A DNA stretch of 64,000 nucleotides, from assembly GCA_001029295.1 (NCBI GenBank), contig LDXJ01000050.1, positions 29,187-93,186 of the forward strand, written 5' to 3'. Source of the DNA: Peptococcaceae bacterium CEB3 (lineage in GTDB: Bacteria; Bacillota; Desulfitobacteriia; Desulfitobacteriales; Desulfitobacteriaceae). Below the pieces are notes generated by a model. That model was not told the DNA's origin. It saw only the letters and a list, made by a program, of their open reading frames with translations, and did not search any database. How positions within the stretch are numbered: position 1 is the first letter of the stretch; the number at the start of each line of letters is the position of its first letter. Position numbers and translations under genes: made by a program. This document shows positions 15,455 through 23,795 of the stretch, piece after piece.

Positions 15455-16396
15455 TTACCCCGCTAACCAGACCGCCAAGAAAAGTGAGACGGCTTGCCTG
15501 AAATCCCTGGGATTGTACCCCGTCAACTCGGTGATGCGGTCCAATCGGTAGATCAGGGTATTGCGGTGAATGTAGAGGAGGCGCGCGCTTTCCGTCAAGC
15601 TCAGTCCTGTGTGGAAATAGGTTTGCAGGGTCTGCCGCAGTTCCGGGGAGAGTTTGCCGAGGACACTTCCTGAGTAGTGCTCCAGAGGCTCAGAAGGGCT
15701 TTGAGCGAATAGTTGGGCAAACCCCGCCTGCCATTGCGCCAGGCCGGCTTCGCCGGGAAAAAAGCGCCGGTGCACACGAGCGAGCCGCTGCAGTGCCAAA
15801 TAACTTTCCCACAACCCCCGAGTTCCGGGTGTGTCCACATAGACGTAGGACAAAATCCCAAGTTCGTCGGCCAACACGGAGTGGATCTGACTGATGAGGC
15901 CCGCCGCCCAGGACAGCAGGCTTTTTCGGTTCGCATCCGAGCTGCCCTCCGGGGATGTATACAGGAAAATCTCCGAGTCGTTAAGCAAAAATACTTCCGT
16001 GCGAGGCAGGAAATTGCGGAGAATCAAAGGGATATCGGGGTGCCAGGCCTGACAGCGGACGAGAACGGGAACACCAAGGGGGAGATCAGGCAGGCCATAC
16101 ATCCGCGCCCGCTCCGCAAAGGCGGCTTCATCCCAATGTCCTAGGACAGCACTTTGCAGAATAGACTCCCAGCCCGCGGCGGGCGCCGGGTTTTCCGAAG
16201 CGGGCACTGGGTTTTCCGAAGCGGGCACTGGGTTTTCCGAAGCGGGCACTGGGTTTTCCGAGGCAGGCACGGGGTTTTCCGAAGCAGGCGCCGGGTTTTC
16301 TGCCACAGCGAGGGACCCGGAGTCAGGGGACTCAGCTTCATGTTTTGGGGGGGTTGATCCCAGGTTAGGAGAAGGAGGTTCGTGAGGTTTTACCAT
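15455..16396 (-). CDS. PucR/CdaR-type transcription regulator with proline-rich repeats
   Basis: 313 residues. The C-terminus is the PucR helix-turn-helix: 'LSLTESARLLYIHRNTLIYRLDRITELTG' at about residues 260-290. The middle part is a GGDEF-like/CdaR-type region. The N-terminal 75 residues are dominated by six copies of the heptad ENPxPAS, encoded by a 21-bp tandem repeat at about 16180-16305. This low-complexity segment is unusual for the family. The gene follows the MalK/UgpC-type ATPase gene by 10 bases, so it may regulate sugar uptake. Confidence 0.8.
   Translation of the reverse strand: MVKPHEPPSPNLGSTPPKHEAESPDSGSLAVAENPAPASENPVPASENPVPASENPVPASENPVPASENPAPAAGWESILQSAVLGHWDEAAFAERARMYGLPDLPLGVPVLVRCQAWHPDIPLILRNFLPRTEVFLLNDSEIFLYTSPEGSSDANRKSLLSWAAGLISQIHSVLADELGILSYVYVDTPGTRGLWESYLALQRLARVHRRFFPGEAGLAQWQAGFAQLFAQSPSEPLEHYSGSVLGKLSPELRQTLQTYFHTGLSLTESARLLYIHRNTLIYRLDRITELTGYNPRDFRQAVSLFLAVWLAG
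16180..16305. repeat. 21-bp tandem repeat inside the PucR-type gene
   Basis: About six copies of a 21-bp unit (plus-strand unit GGGTTTTCCGAAGCGGGCAC plus T), some identical. They encode the heptad ENPVPAS on the minus strand. Identical neighbouring copies imply recent slippage, so copy number may vary between strains. Confidence 0.9.
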
Positions 16397-16406
16397 AAAG
16401 CTCCTT

Positions 16407-17507
16407 TCACACTAAAGACAGCTGGGTTTCGATGTCAAAATAATGGATGGCGGCCATATCGAAAGCGATGCGATGGTTTTCGAGAGCTTTGGCCTGACTT
16501 GAAGCCTCAAAGCGCGCGACCACGTTGTCGCCACCTACGGACAAGTAGACATAATTCTCCGCTCCCATGGGCTCTACCACTTCCACCTTGGCTTCCAGGG
16601 TCCAATCGGAATGAGCGGACAAAAAGGCGTCATCATCGTAGACGAATTCCGGCCGGATACCGAGCATGATTTCCTTCCCATTATAGGGGGCCAGGATTTG
16701 GCGGTGCTTTTCGGCGGCGGCAAGATGGAAGCCGGGATGGATCAACTGCGGGACCCCATTGTCCGTTTTAACGTTGACCTTAAGGAAGTTCATGGAGGGC
16801 GAACCGATAAAACCGGCCACGAAAATATTCTTGGGATGATTGTAAAGATTCATGGGAGTATCGACCTGTTGGATGTAGCCGTCTTTCATGACGACGATGC
16901 GGTCGCCCATGGTCATAGCTTCGGTCTGGTCGTGAGTGACGTAGACCACAGTGGTCTGAAGGCGCTGGCGCAGCTTGGATATCTCAGCCCGCATCTGCAC
17001 TCTCAGTTTGGCGTCCAGATTGGACAAAGGTTCGTCCATCAGGAAGACCTGAGGCTCACGCACAATGGCCCGCCCCAGAGCCACCCTTTGCCGTTGTCCA
17101 CCGGAAAGGGCTTTGGGTTTGCGATCCAAGAGATGTTCAATATCCAGAATGCGAGCGGCTTCTCTGACGCGACGGTCAATTTCGGCCTTGGGGGTCTTGC
17201 GCAGTTTGAGGCCGAAGGCCATGTTGCCGTAAACCGTCATATGAGGGTAGAGGGCGTAACTCTGAAAGACCATGGCGATGTCGCGGTTTTTGGGCGGCAC
17301 ATCGTTGACCAAGCGCTCACCGATGAAGAGCTCTCCGCTAGTAATCTCCTCCAAGCCGGCAATCATACGCAAAGTTGTGGTTTTACCGCACCCGGAAGGA
17401 CCGACAAAGACCATGAATTCTTTGTCCTTGATTTCCAAGTTAAAATCGTGGACGACCTCATTTTGATCATACTTTTTTGTCACACCTTTAAACACCAGTC
17501 CAGCCAT
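16407..17507 (-). CDS. Sugar ABC transporter ATPase, UgpC/MsmK/MalK type
   Basis: 366-residue ATP-binding subunit. Walker A 'GPSGCGKTT' is at about 37-45, the signature is 'LSGGQRQRVALGRAI', Walker B is 'VFLMDEPLSNLD' and the switch is 'VTHD'. The C-terminal third is the regulatory OB-fold of MalK-like proteins. Such ATPases often serve several CUT1 importers, so it is the best local partner for the permeases at 2367-5730, although they are 11 kb away. ATG 17507 has AAGGAGG on the minus strand. Confidence 0.93.
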   Translation of the reverse strand: MAGLVFKGVTKKYDQNEVVHDFNLEIKDKEFMVFVGPSGCGKTTTLRMIAGLEEITSGELFIGERLVNDVPPKNRDIAMVFQSYALYPHMTVYGNMAFGLKLRKTPKAEIDRRVREAARILDIEHLLDRKPKALSGGQRQRVALGRAIVREPQVFLMDEPLSNLDAKLRVQMRAEISKLRQRLQTTVVYVTHDQTEAMTMGDRIVVMKDGYIQQVDTPMNLYNHPKNIFVAGFIGSPSMNFLKVNVKTDNGVPQLIHPGFHLAAAEKHRQILAPYNGKEIMLGIRPEFVYDDDAFLSAHSDWTLEAKVEVVEPMGAENYVYLSVGGDNVVARFEASSQAKALENHRIAFDMAAIHYFDIETQLSLV

Positions 17508-17913
17508 GAAAAATCCTCCTTGTCCTTATTCTGTCCGGCACCGACCCTGTCTTACACTCATTCTTGCGGATACGGCGACTTGCTGCTACGATTTGCTGCG
17601 TCGACAAAGTCGCAGTTCAAAAGCCGGCTAGTTTTAAAGACAGGGTAACAGAAGTGAGGGGATTTAGCTATTGGACAAGAGTACGAATTTTCGAGCCCCT
17701 GCTCCGTAAACAGCGGGATCTTTCCACAGGAAGTGGGGCAAGCGCTTGCTCGTTTCCATTTTCTAATGATGTCGCGATAGAGGTACGGTGGTTTTCCCCG
17801 AGAGGCAGTGCGAAAGAAGGTTCAAGATAACACAGTCGGACGCTGTGCTCCCCTTTTCCGCCCCGGTAGCGTTATGCTATAATGGATCCAGAAACTTGCA
17901 AAGGAGTCTACCT
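17508..17913. other. Intergenic region between divergent genes
   Basis: Contains the upstream region of the ATPase gene (minus) and an extended -10 promoter for the Rpn gene at 17875-17883. No convincing gene or RNA was found. Short frames here lack ribosome binding sites. Confidence 0.5.
17875..17883 (+). promoter_or_regulatory. Extended -10 promoter element
   Basis: TGCTATAAT: a TG-n-TATAAT extended -10 about 30 bases before the Rpn-family start. The -35 region (TTTTCC) is poor, as allowed for this promoter class. Confidence 0.6.
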
Positions 17914-18987
17914 ATGGTTGAGCATGGTCGAACTCCTCATCATCTGCACGACAAAGGGTATAAGGAACTGTTTTCCGACAGCGAAACCTTCCTGGAGTTT
18001 ATCCAGAGTTTCATTCCTGCCGCTTGGACCCGTGATCTCCGGGCAGAAAATTTGATCAGGATTGATAAGAGTTTTATCCTGCAAGATTTCCAAGATAAAG
18101 AAGCAGATGTCGTCTACCGTTTGCAGCATAGTAGTAGCTCGGTAATCTTTTACATTCTTTTGGAATTACAGTCCAGTGTGGATTACCTTATGCCCTTTCG
18201 CCTTTTGCTTTACATGACCGAGATCTGGCGGGATGCTTTTCACAACACACCAGAGAAAGATCGCAGGCGTAAGGGTTTTCGTCTACCTGTTGTGGTCCCC
18301 ATAGTACTTTACAATGGTGTAAGAAAGTGGACGGCAACCTCTAATTTTCAGGGCTTGTTTGTCAATCCTGAAGACTACATCCCCTATGTCCTAGACTTTC
18401 GCTATTATTTAGTCAATGTCCGTTCCTTTGCCGAGGGGGAACTTCTCGCTTTTTCCAATTTGGTTGCTACGATTTTCGCCTTAGATCAAAGGATGGAAGC
18501 AGAAGAGTTGTTGCCCAGGCTGCGCCGTTTCATGAATGTACTACAACGTCTGAAGCCAAAGGAGTTCCAGCAATTCAAGAATTGGATGCACCATGTTTTG
18601 AATGAACGGCTTGCACAGCCCTTGCAAGAGGATGCCAAGGCACTGCTTGAAGAAGCAAATCCTCAGGAGGTGGAACGCATGATTTATAACCTGGAACGTA
18701 CTCTGAGAAAACTTGAACGCACCGCGAAACAAGAAGGCCGTGAAAAAGGTATCGAACAGGGGAAGCAGGAGGGTATCCTGACGGGAAAGATTAGAGCGAA
18801 GCAGGATGACATCACACTCTTTTTGTCTGTGCGTTACGGGGAGGTTTCCCGGTCTCTGCAAGAGGCTGCCCGTCAGATCCAGGATGTAGTCAGTCTGGAA
18901 GAGCTCTTGAAGGCACTCTATACGGCCTCGGACTTTTCTGAAGTAAAAGCCGTAGTGGAAAGGTTCGCGGCTCAGGATAAACTATAG
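17914..18987 (+). CDS. Rpn-family recombination-promoting nuclease (PD-(D/E)xK)
   Basis: 357 residues. The N-terminal 'HDKGYKELFSDSETFLEFI' is typical of the Rpn/PDDEXK transposase-like family. Candidate catalytic residues are Asp65 ('EADVVY') and Glu84-x-Gln86 ('LLELQSS'). The C-terminal part is a lysine/glutamate-rich helix ('REKGIEQGKQEGI'), as is usual. Characterised Rpn proteins are DNases that promote RecA-independent horizontal gene transfer; recent work links some to phage defence. ATG 17914 has AAAGGAG upstream, which I preferred over a longer upstream reading. Confidence 0.87.
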   Translation: MVEHGRTPHHLHDKGYKELFSDSETFLEFIQSFIPAAWTRDLRAENLIRIDKSFILQDFQDKEADVVYRLQHSSSSVIFYILLELQSSVDYLMPFRLLLYMTEIWRDAFHNTPEKDRRRKGFRLPVVVPIVLYNGVRKWTATSNFQGLFVNPEDYIPYVLDFRYYLVNVRSFAEGELLAFSNLVATIFALDQRMEAEELLPRLRRFMNVLQRLKPKEFQQFKNWMHHVLNERLAQPLQEDAKALLEEANPQEVERMIYNLERTLRKLERTAKQEGREKGIEQGKQEGILTGKIRAKQDDITLFLSVRYGEVSRSLQEAARQIQDVVSLEELLKALYTASDFSEVKAVVERFAAQDKL

Positions 18988-19097
18988 TGCTTGGCGGATA
19001 CTGTCGCCGTGAAGCTTACCCCAAACGTGAAGATTACCCCAAAATGGAGTTCGTGGTCGGGTGGACAAGGGAGATAAGTGGTTAAAACAGCGTGTCT

Positions 19098-20099
19098 CTA
19101 AATATGGCTTTCTTGCCCAGCCAGAGCGCTTTTGTCATAGAGATAGCCGGAGGGCCGGAAAAACCCTGCCACCTTGGCTCGGGGAGATAGGACGACATCC
19201 CTGAGGACTTCGTCACGGAAGGTGGGGTAGCCGGTGCGATCGACGATATATCCCACATGTTCCTTGGCCAAGGTGCGGTCGATATGGCGATCGATATAGT
19301 CATAAAGGTTTCGGCAGATTCTAAGGACGGTTTCCCTGTCAGCCCACTCCAGAAACGGTGCGGCCAGGCGGGGGTTTTTCTTTCCGGTCCGGCCCATGAT
19401 CACGACGCGGAAGTATTGGCCACCGCGGCTCCAAGCCCCAGTCGGACATTTGAGGACACACTCTCCGCAGCCCAGACAGCGTTCGGCATCGCGTTGGACT
19501 TTGAAATTGTGAAAGCGGAGGGCACCGGTGGAGACTTGCCGGCAGTTTTTGACACAGGCCTGGCAGCCGATGCAGCGCGAAGGATCATAGATGGGCTCGA
19601 CCTGGCCGATGATCCCGATGTCGTGCAGGTGTACCTTGACGCAGTCGTTGGGGCAACCGGTGACAGCGATCTTGACGTGGGGGTTGTTGGGATAAATCGT
19701 CTTTTCGATGTCGTAAGCCAAGCTGGTGGTATCGAAGACGGCTTGGGGGCAGACCCGGTTTCCGATGCAAGCGACGACATTGCGGGTGCCGGCCGCCGGA
19801 TACCCTTCTTCGGGCGCGGGGACTTGCACCCCCTGATCGACTTCGAGTTCGCGGATCAAGGGCGCGATGAGGGTATTGACCTCGGCAGTCGCTGCCAGCG
19901 CAATGCCCGGGATTTCAAACCCTTGGCGGGTGGTCAGGTGAACACTTCCGTCTCCGAAACGGTCGGCAATCTCCTGAAGGATGGGAAAGAATTTGGCCGG
20001 GAGATGTCCGCCTGGCACGCGGATGCGCAAGCAAGTCAGATGGCGGTCCTTGGTAACACGCCAGGCGTTTTTGGCCAGCTTCTTAGTATTTAATGACAT
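19098..20099 (-). CDS. asrC: Anaerobic sulfite reductase subunit C
   Basis: Siroheme-[4Fe-4S] catalytic subunit that reduces sulfite to sulfide, 333 residues. It shows the siroheme/cluster cysteines ('CIGNRVCPQ' and 'TGCPNDCVK') and a ferredoxin insert with 'CIGCQACVKNCRQ' and 'CLGCGECVLKCPTGAW'. I chose ATG 20099, which has GGAGGAGG about 9 bases upstream, over a start 8 codons earlier. It is the last gene of asrABC. Confidence 0.95.
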   Translation of the reverse strand: MSLNTKKLAKNAWRVTKDRHLTCLRIRVPGGHLPAKFFPILQEIADRFGDGSVHLTTRQGFEIPGIALAATAEVNTLIAPLIRELEVDQGVQVPAPEEGYPAAGTRNVVACIGNRVCPQAVFDTTSLAYDIEKTIYPNNPHVKIAVTGCPNDCVKVHLHDIGIIGQVEPIYDPSRCIGCQACVKNCRQVSTGALRFHNFKVQRDAERCLGCGECVLKCPTGAWSRGGQYFRVVIMGRTGKKNPRLAAPFLEWADRETVLRICRNLYDYIDRHIDRTLAKEHVGYIVDRTGYPTFRDEVLRDVVLSPRAKVAGFFRPSGYLYDKSALAGQESHI

Positions 20100-20134
20100 A
20101 TTTGAAGCCTCCTCCGGTAACATTTACCCTTACG

Positions 20135-20938
20135 TTAGTCGACCAATTTTCTGGCTTTGGCGTAATTGAAGACCGGCCCGTCCAAGCAGACATGCGTGCT
20201 GCCGACGCGGCAGTGGCCGCACTTGCCCAGGCCGCAGGACATCCGGCGCTCAAGGGAGACCCAGATTTGGTCTTCCTTGAGCCCGCGCCGCAGAAGTTCC
20301 GCACAAGTGAACTTCATCATGGCCGGTGGCCCGACGACGATGGCCCTGGTATTTGTCGGAGAAGGAATAGCCAGGTCGGGGATGAGGGCAGTGATGAGGC
20401 CGACGTGTCCTGGGCTCGGGACAGGGACGTCGCAGACTTGATCGACTGTGACCTGAACGTCGAAACTCCGGCTCCAGCTCTCCAGTTCCGGCCGGAATAA
20501 AATGTCCTCAGGACTCTTGAAACCGGCCAAGATGGTCAGCCCCGCCAGGGTTTCCGGCCTCTCGGCAAAATGCCGAATGACGCTCTTCACAGGTGCCAAA
20601 CCGGTGCCGCCGGCCGCGATGATGAGATGTCTGCCCGCAAATTGCTCTAAGGGAAAGCCTTGACCATAAGGACCGCGCAGGTAAAGATAATCGGCTTCTT
20701 CCAGGCGGCTGAGGTTTTCGGTCACCTTTCCCACCCGGCGAATGGTGAGTTCCACGGAGTCCGGCGTAAAATCGCTGATGGAGATGGGGCATTCCCCCAC
20801 CCCCGGGAGGGAGACTTCCACGAATTGTCCCGGGACCGGATTGAGGGAACAGCCTATATGATAAGTCCAATCCACGGCGGTTTGCCTGGTCTTGCTCAGG
20901 ATTGGGGCCCGGAAGGGCAGGTAAGGGTTATTTGACAT
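20135..20938 (-). CDS. asrB: Anaerobic sulfite reductase subunit B
   Basis: 267-residue FAD/NAD(P)H-binding electron-transfer subunit, related to ferredoxin-NADP reductases and PyrK. It has 'YLYLRGPYGQGFP' (flavin), 'LIIAAGGTGLAPVKSVIRHF' (NAD-binding) and a C-terminal [2Fe-2S]-type set 'MSCGLGKCGHCRVG' plus 'VCLDGPVF'. It passes electrons from NADH through AsrA to AsrC. It overlaps the end of asrA by 11 bases, so translation is coupled. Confidence 0.95.
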   Translation of the reverse strand: MSNNPYLPFRAPILSKTRQTAVDWTYHIGCSLNPVPGQFVEVSLPGVGECPISISDFTPDSVELTIRRVGKVTENLSRLEEADYLYLRGPYGQGFPLEQFAGRHLIIAAGGTGLAPVKSVIRHFAERPETLAGLTILAGFKSPEDILFRPELESWSRSFDVQVTVDQVCDVPVPSPGHVGLITALIPDLAIPSPTNTRAIVVGPPAMMKFTCAELLRRGLKEDQIWVSLERRMSCGLGKCGHCRVGSTHVCLDGPVFNYAKARKLVD

Positions 20939-21992
20939 CTTTCTTCACCTCCACTGCGGCTGATGTGTCGCCTAATTTGCGGTTTGCCTCCGCTTTGGTC
21001 GAGTCTTCCAGCTCTGCGAGTTTGTTCACGCAACGGGAGAAAGAAATATATTCCGGGCAGGCGTAATCACAACGCCCGCAGCCGACACATAAATTGACGC
21101 CAAAATGCTCCTTAAAATGATAGATCTTGTGCAGCACTTTATAGCGCATGCGTTCTCCTTTATCCCGGCGGTAGGAGTGCCCGCCGGCCAGATCGGCGAA
21201 GCCGTCAATCTGGCAGCCCGCCCAGACCCGCCTTCTCTCGCCGACTTTCGGGTTGTCGTCGTAGAAGATGTCCTGCAGGCTGAAACAGCTGCAGGTCGGA
21301 CAGACGACGTTGCAGCGGCCACAGGCGATGCAGCGTTCAGAGTACTCCCGCCAAAACGGGTGCTCTGAGAAGGCTTCCGGGTTATCCGGAAGCCTGACCG
21401 GGTTTTTGTGTTCTCGGACGAAAGCCGGCTCATGTTCCCGGGGTTTTCCCAGGCGGCCAAATAATTCTTCCAAGTCTTCCCGCACGTCGCAAAGATAAGC
21501 GCCGTTCTCAGGCCGGATAGAGAAAGCGTAGTCGCGGCTTTCGTTGGTGCCCATGGAGGCGCAGAAACAACCCTCAAATTCTTCTTGGCATTCCATAAGG
21601 ACAAATTTTACTTTGGCCCGCGCTTCCTGATAGTAGGAGTCAGGATAGGGTCCGTTGTGCAGAAGGGCTTGATCCAGACGCTTCACCGCTTCCAGATCGC
21701 AGGAACGCAAGAAAACCAGGATCTCACGGTCATCGGTTTCCGGTTCCCGCCACTGGCTCTCCGTAAAATAAAAAAGAGTTTGGTTTACGGGAAAAAGAAT
21801 CTCTTTCGGGGAAAAATAAGATCTCTCATTGAATACAATGTCCCGGCTCCGATTGATTTCAGCATAGCCGATGAGGTCGGTATCAGAAAAACGCCCTTTT
21901 CCGGGAAGTCTTACCGGGGCGTAAATCCGGTACTTTGGTTTCAGTAAGCGCAACAGCTCATCGAGAGCCGCCGCTTCGATTAAAGAGCCCAC
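20928..21992 (-). CDS. asrA: Anaerobic sulfite reductase subunit A
   Basis: 354-residue iron-sulfur subunit with two C-terminal [4Fe-4S] motifs, 'CIACGRCNVVCPTCSCF' near residue 225 and 'CVGCGRCDYACPEYISF' near 305. The start is GTG 21992. It is the first gene of the asr operon, which lies behind a Crp/Fnr-type site and a 20-bp tandem repeat. The operon would let the cell use sulfite as an electron acceptor or detoxify it. Confidence 0.93.
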   Translation of the reverse strand: MGSLIEAAALDELLRLLKPKYRIYAPVRLPGKGRFSDTDLIGYAEINRSRDIVFNERSYFSPKEILFPVNQTLFYFTESQWREPETDDREILVFLRSCDLEAVKRLDQALLHNGPYPDSYYQEARAKVKFVLMECQEEFEGCFCASMGTNESRDYAFSIRPENGAYLCDVREDLEELFGRLGKPREHEPAFVREHKNPVRLPDNPEAFSEHPFWREYSERCIACGRCNVVCPTCSCFSLQDIFYDDNPKVGERRRVWAGCQIDGFADLAGGHSYRRDKGERMRYKVLHKIYHFKEHFGVNLCVGCGRCDYACPEYISFSRCVNKLAELEDSTKAEANRKLGDTSAAVEVKKDVK

Positions 21993-22040
21993 ACCGTGTT
22001 TCCACCTTTCTTTTCCAAATCTCGCGTCCCTGTGTTAACT

Positions 22041-22120
22041 AATCTTGCGCGGAGTAAAGCAGCCCGTGGCGGAGCAAAATAATCTTCCGCGGAGTAAAGC
22101 GGCTTTCCGCGGAACAAAGT
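22041..22120. repeat. 20-bp tandem repeat, four units, in the asr leader
   Basis: Four consecutive 20-base units start at 22041, 22061, 22081 and 22101. Units 1 and 3 differ at one base (AATCTTGCGCGGAGTAAAGC and AATCTTCCGCGGAGTAAAGC); units 2 and 4 are more diverged but keep CGGAGCAAA/CGGAACAAA. The array lies between the predicted transcription start and asrA, so it would be transcribed. Confidence 0.8.
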
Positions 22121-22150
22121 AGTCTTGCCCAGAATCCGTTGTTCAAGTTA

Positions 22151-22194
22151 ATACTAGCACAAGGATCACTGAGTCAAGTGTGATCGGGGTCACG
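22151..22194 (-). promoter_or_regulatory. asr promoter with Crp/Fnr-type site
   Basis: The site TGTGA-TCGGGG-TCACG (22179-22194) matches TGTGA-N6-TCACA at 9 of 10 positions. On the minus strand TTGACT and TAGTAT (22151-22156) follow. If TAGTAT is the -10, the start is near 22144 and the site is centred near -42, a class II activator position. Hexamer spacing is short (15), consistent with activator dependence. Confidence 0.6.
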
Positions 22195-22310
22195 TATCTT
22201 CGGAATAGCCTCAGCAACCGGAGCTTCAGCTGACATCTGGGAGAGCTGCCCTCATTCCACGATTAAAACCGTGGGTTTTCGGCTGCGTTTCTGTAAAGGT
22301 TGGCGATTTC

Positions 22311-22340
22311 TGAGTAAATTCCTGAAAACGGTGCAAGATA
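22311..22340 (+). promoter_or_regulatory. Possible forespore (SigG-type) promoter
   Basis: TGAGTA (22311-22316), 17-base spacer, CAAGATA (22334-22340). It resembles SigF/SigG promoters and lies just before a spore-protein gene, where such a promoter is expected. The -10 match is partial. Confidence 0.45.
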
Positions 22341-22376
22341 AGAATGGCTTCCGAAAAACAGTAAGGAGGAATCAAC

Positions 22377-22583
22377 ATGGCAGGAGAACGTAACACAAAC
22401 ACACCGGCTGTTCAAGGTGCGGGCCAAGCTTTGGATCAATTCAAATGGGAAATCGCCAACGGCATGGGTGTCCAGCTCGGCGGAGATCGTACGTCGCGTG
22501 AGAACGGGCGTGTCGGCGGGGAAATGACCAAACGCTTGATCCAGTTTGCGGAGCAGAATCTGAGCTCCGGGCAGCGGATCTGA
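22377..22583 (+). CDS. Alpha/beta-type small acid-soluble spore protein
   Basis: 68-residue DNA-binding spore protein. It has both conserved blocks: 'LDQFKWEIANGMGVQLGGD' containing the GPR protease site EIA, and 'RTSRENGRVGGEMTKRLIQF'. These proteins coat forespore DNA, force it into an A-like form and protect it from UV and chemicals. ATG 22377 has AAGGAGG upstream. This is the clearest evidence that the organism forms endospores. Confidence 0.97.
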   Translation: MAGERNTNTPAVQGAGQALDQFKWEIANGMGVQLGGDRTSRENGRVGGEMTKRLIQFAEQNLSSGQRI

Positions 22584-22630
22584 TTCGGGGGACGAACATA
22601 GCGGACAGGAACTCCACAACAGCGAACAGG

Positions 22631-22655
22631 CGGGGGCTTCGGCCCCCGTATTTAT
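22631..22655 (+). terminator. Rho-independent terminator after the SASP gene
   Basis: CGGGGGC, loop TTCG, GCCCCCG, then TATTTATTT. Confidence 0.85.
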
Positions 22656-22763
22656 TTGCCGAAAAACCGTCCCCTCGCAGTTCCGATGCAGGAGCTCCGA
22701 ACCCTGTAAGAACAAGTGCTTCCCCCAAAAAATTCACGCACATAGTCCAAACGTTTGCCCCTG

Positions 22764-22772
22764 TGGTATAAT
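22764..22772 (+). promoter_or_regulatory. Extended -10 element before the chrA fragment
   Basis: TGGTATAAT fits TG-n-TATAAT. The gene behind it (22878) is now a broken fusion. Confidence 0.5.
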
Positions 22773-22877
22773 CGGGCCAGAGACGGAAAAAAGAGCCGCG
22801 GCGTCTCCAGCAACGGAGAACCGCAGCCGAGAACCGCGGCCGCATAGAACGTCGCGGAATCGAGTTGGAGGGGCAAG

Positions 22878-23234
22878 ATGCTGCATAACCTTTGGAATTT
22901 ATTTGTAGGTTTTTTCCGGGCGAGTAACTTTGGCTTCGGCGGTGGGGCTGTTTTTATTCCGCTCATGCAGGTCGAGGTTGTAAATCGCTTTCACTGGCTG
23001 ACCAATGCCCAGTTCGCGGACGCGGTGGCCGCCGCCAACGCCCTGCCGGGGCCTGTGGGGACCAAGATTCCCGGCTATGTCGGATATCAGATCGCCGGTT
23101 GGCCCGGGGCTTTGGTGGGGGTTCTCGCTTCCATCGGGCCCACGACACTCATCGTCATTCTCCTGGGCGGGGTCCTCATGAAATATGCCAATTCTCCGAA
23201 ACTTCGTGCCATGCTGAACAAGCCCGGAGTTTGA
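22878..23234 (+). pseudogene. Truncated chromate transporter (chrA) fused to an HD-GYP fragment
   Basis: The first 112 or so codons match the short CHR proteins encoded at 51564 ('ASNFGFGGGAVFIPLMQVE', 'LPGPVGTKIPGYVGYQIAGWPGA'). Homology stops at 'LRAMLN', where the intact gene continues with 'KGVRPV'. The last codons, 'LNKPGV', belong to an HD-GYP protein ('LNKPGxLTxEE'), and a frame change then gives TGA at 23232. A deletion therefore joined chrA to a phosphodiesterase gene, and the product has lost half of the transporter domain. Confidence 0.8.
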
Positions 23235-23773
23235 CAGAGGAAGAGCGATACCTTGTTCATTAGCATCCGGTCATCAGAGAAGAAATGCTTGAGAATACAC
23301 GCTTGCATCCCAATGTGCGAGCCATTGTCAGGGGACACCATGAGCGCTGGAACGGACAGGGCTATCCGGACGGCCTGATTGGAACAAGGATTCACCGGGA
23401 TGCCCACATCGTTACCGTGGCAGATGCTTATGAGGCTTTAACCGCAGACAGGCCCTATCGCAAGGGAATCCCCCCCTATTATGCTTTGGAAATGCTCCTC
23501 AGTTGGTCGGCGAAGGACTTCAACCCGCATGTGGTCGAAGCTTTCAGGAAAGCTCTGATCTTGTACCCGGGCAATGCGGTCGTTACTTTGAACACGGGTG
23601 AAGTGGGGTGGGTGGTATCTGCTCCCAAGGAGACGCCAACACGGCCCCTTGTTCGTTTGCTCTTTGACCGGGACGGGAAGTCTGCGAACAGGGAAACCAA
23701 CACTGATCTGATGGAGAAATTGACTTGCTTCATTCAGCGCGTCGAGTTCGGCGAGGCTGAGTCTAGTGCATGA
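23235..23773 (+). pseudogene. C-terminal fragment of an HD-GYP domain protein
   Basis: Continuing from 23231 in another frame, the DNA reads 'LTEEERYLVH', stop TAG (23261), 'HPVIREEMLENTRLHPNVRA' and on through 'HHERWNGQGYPDGL', 'ADAYEALTADRPYRKG'. These are the second half of an HD-GYP c-di-GMP phosphodiesterase, including HHExxxGxGYP. The HD dyad is missing. An open frame with ATG 23285 remains (162 codons) but has no convincing ribosome binding site. The TAG stands where relatives have a codon before HP, probably a CAG to TAG change. Confidence 0.8.
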
Positions 23774-23795
23774 GCGGATTTCCTGGATAATCGTT

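Larger units (their letters stand above)
21993..22376. other. Intergenic region controlling asrABC and the SASP gene
   Basis: Holds the 20-bp tandem repeat (22041-22120), the asr promoter with its Crp/Fnr-type site (22151-22194), and a forespore-type promoter for the SASP gene (22311-22340). A small hairpin (CCACG/CGTGG followed by GTTTTC) lies near 22257-22280. Confidence 0.6.

Noticed and set aside
17564..17830. 88-codon frame upstream of the Rpn gene
   Set aside because: Lies in the promoter region, lacks a ribosome binding site and has random-looking composition.
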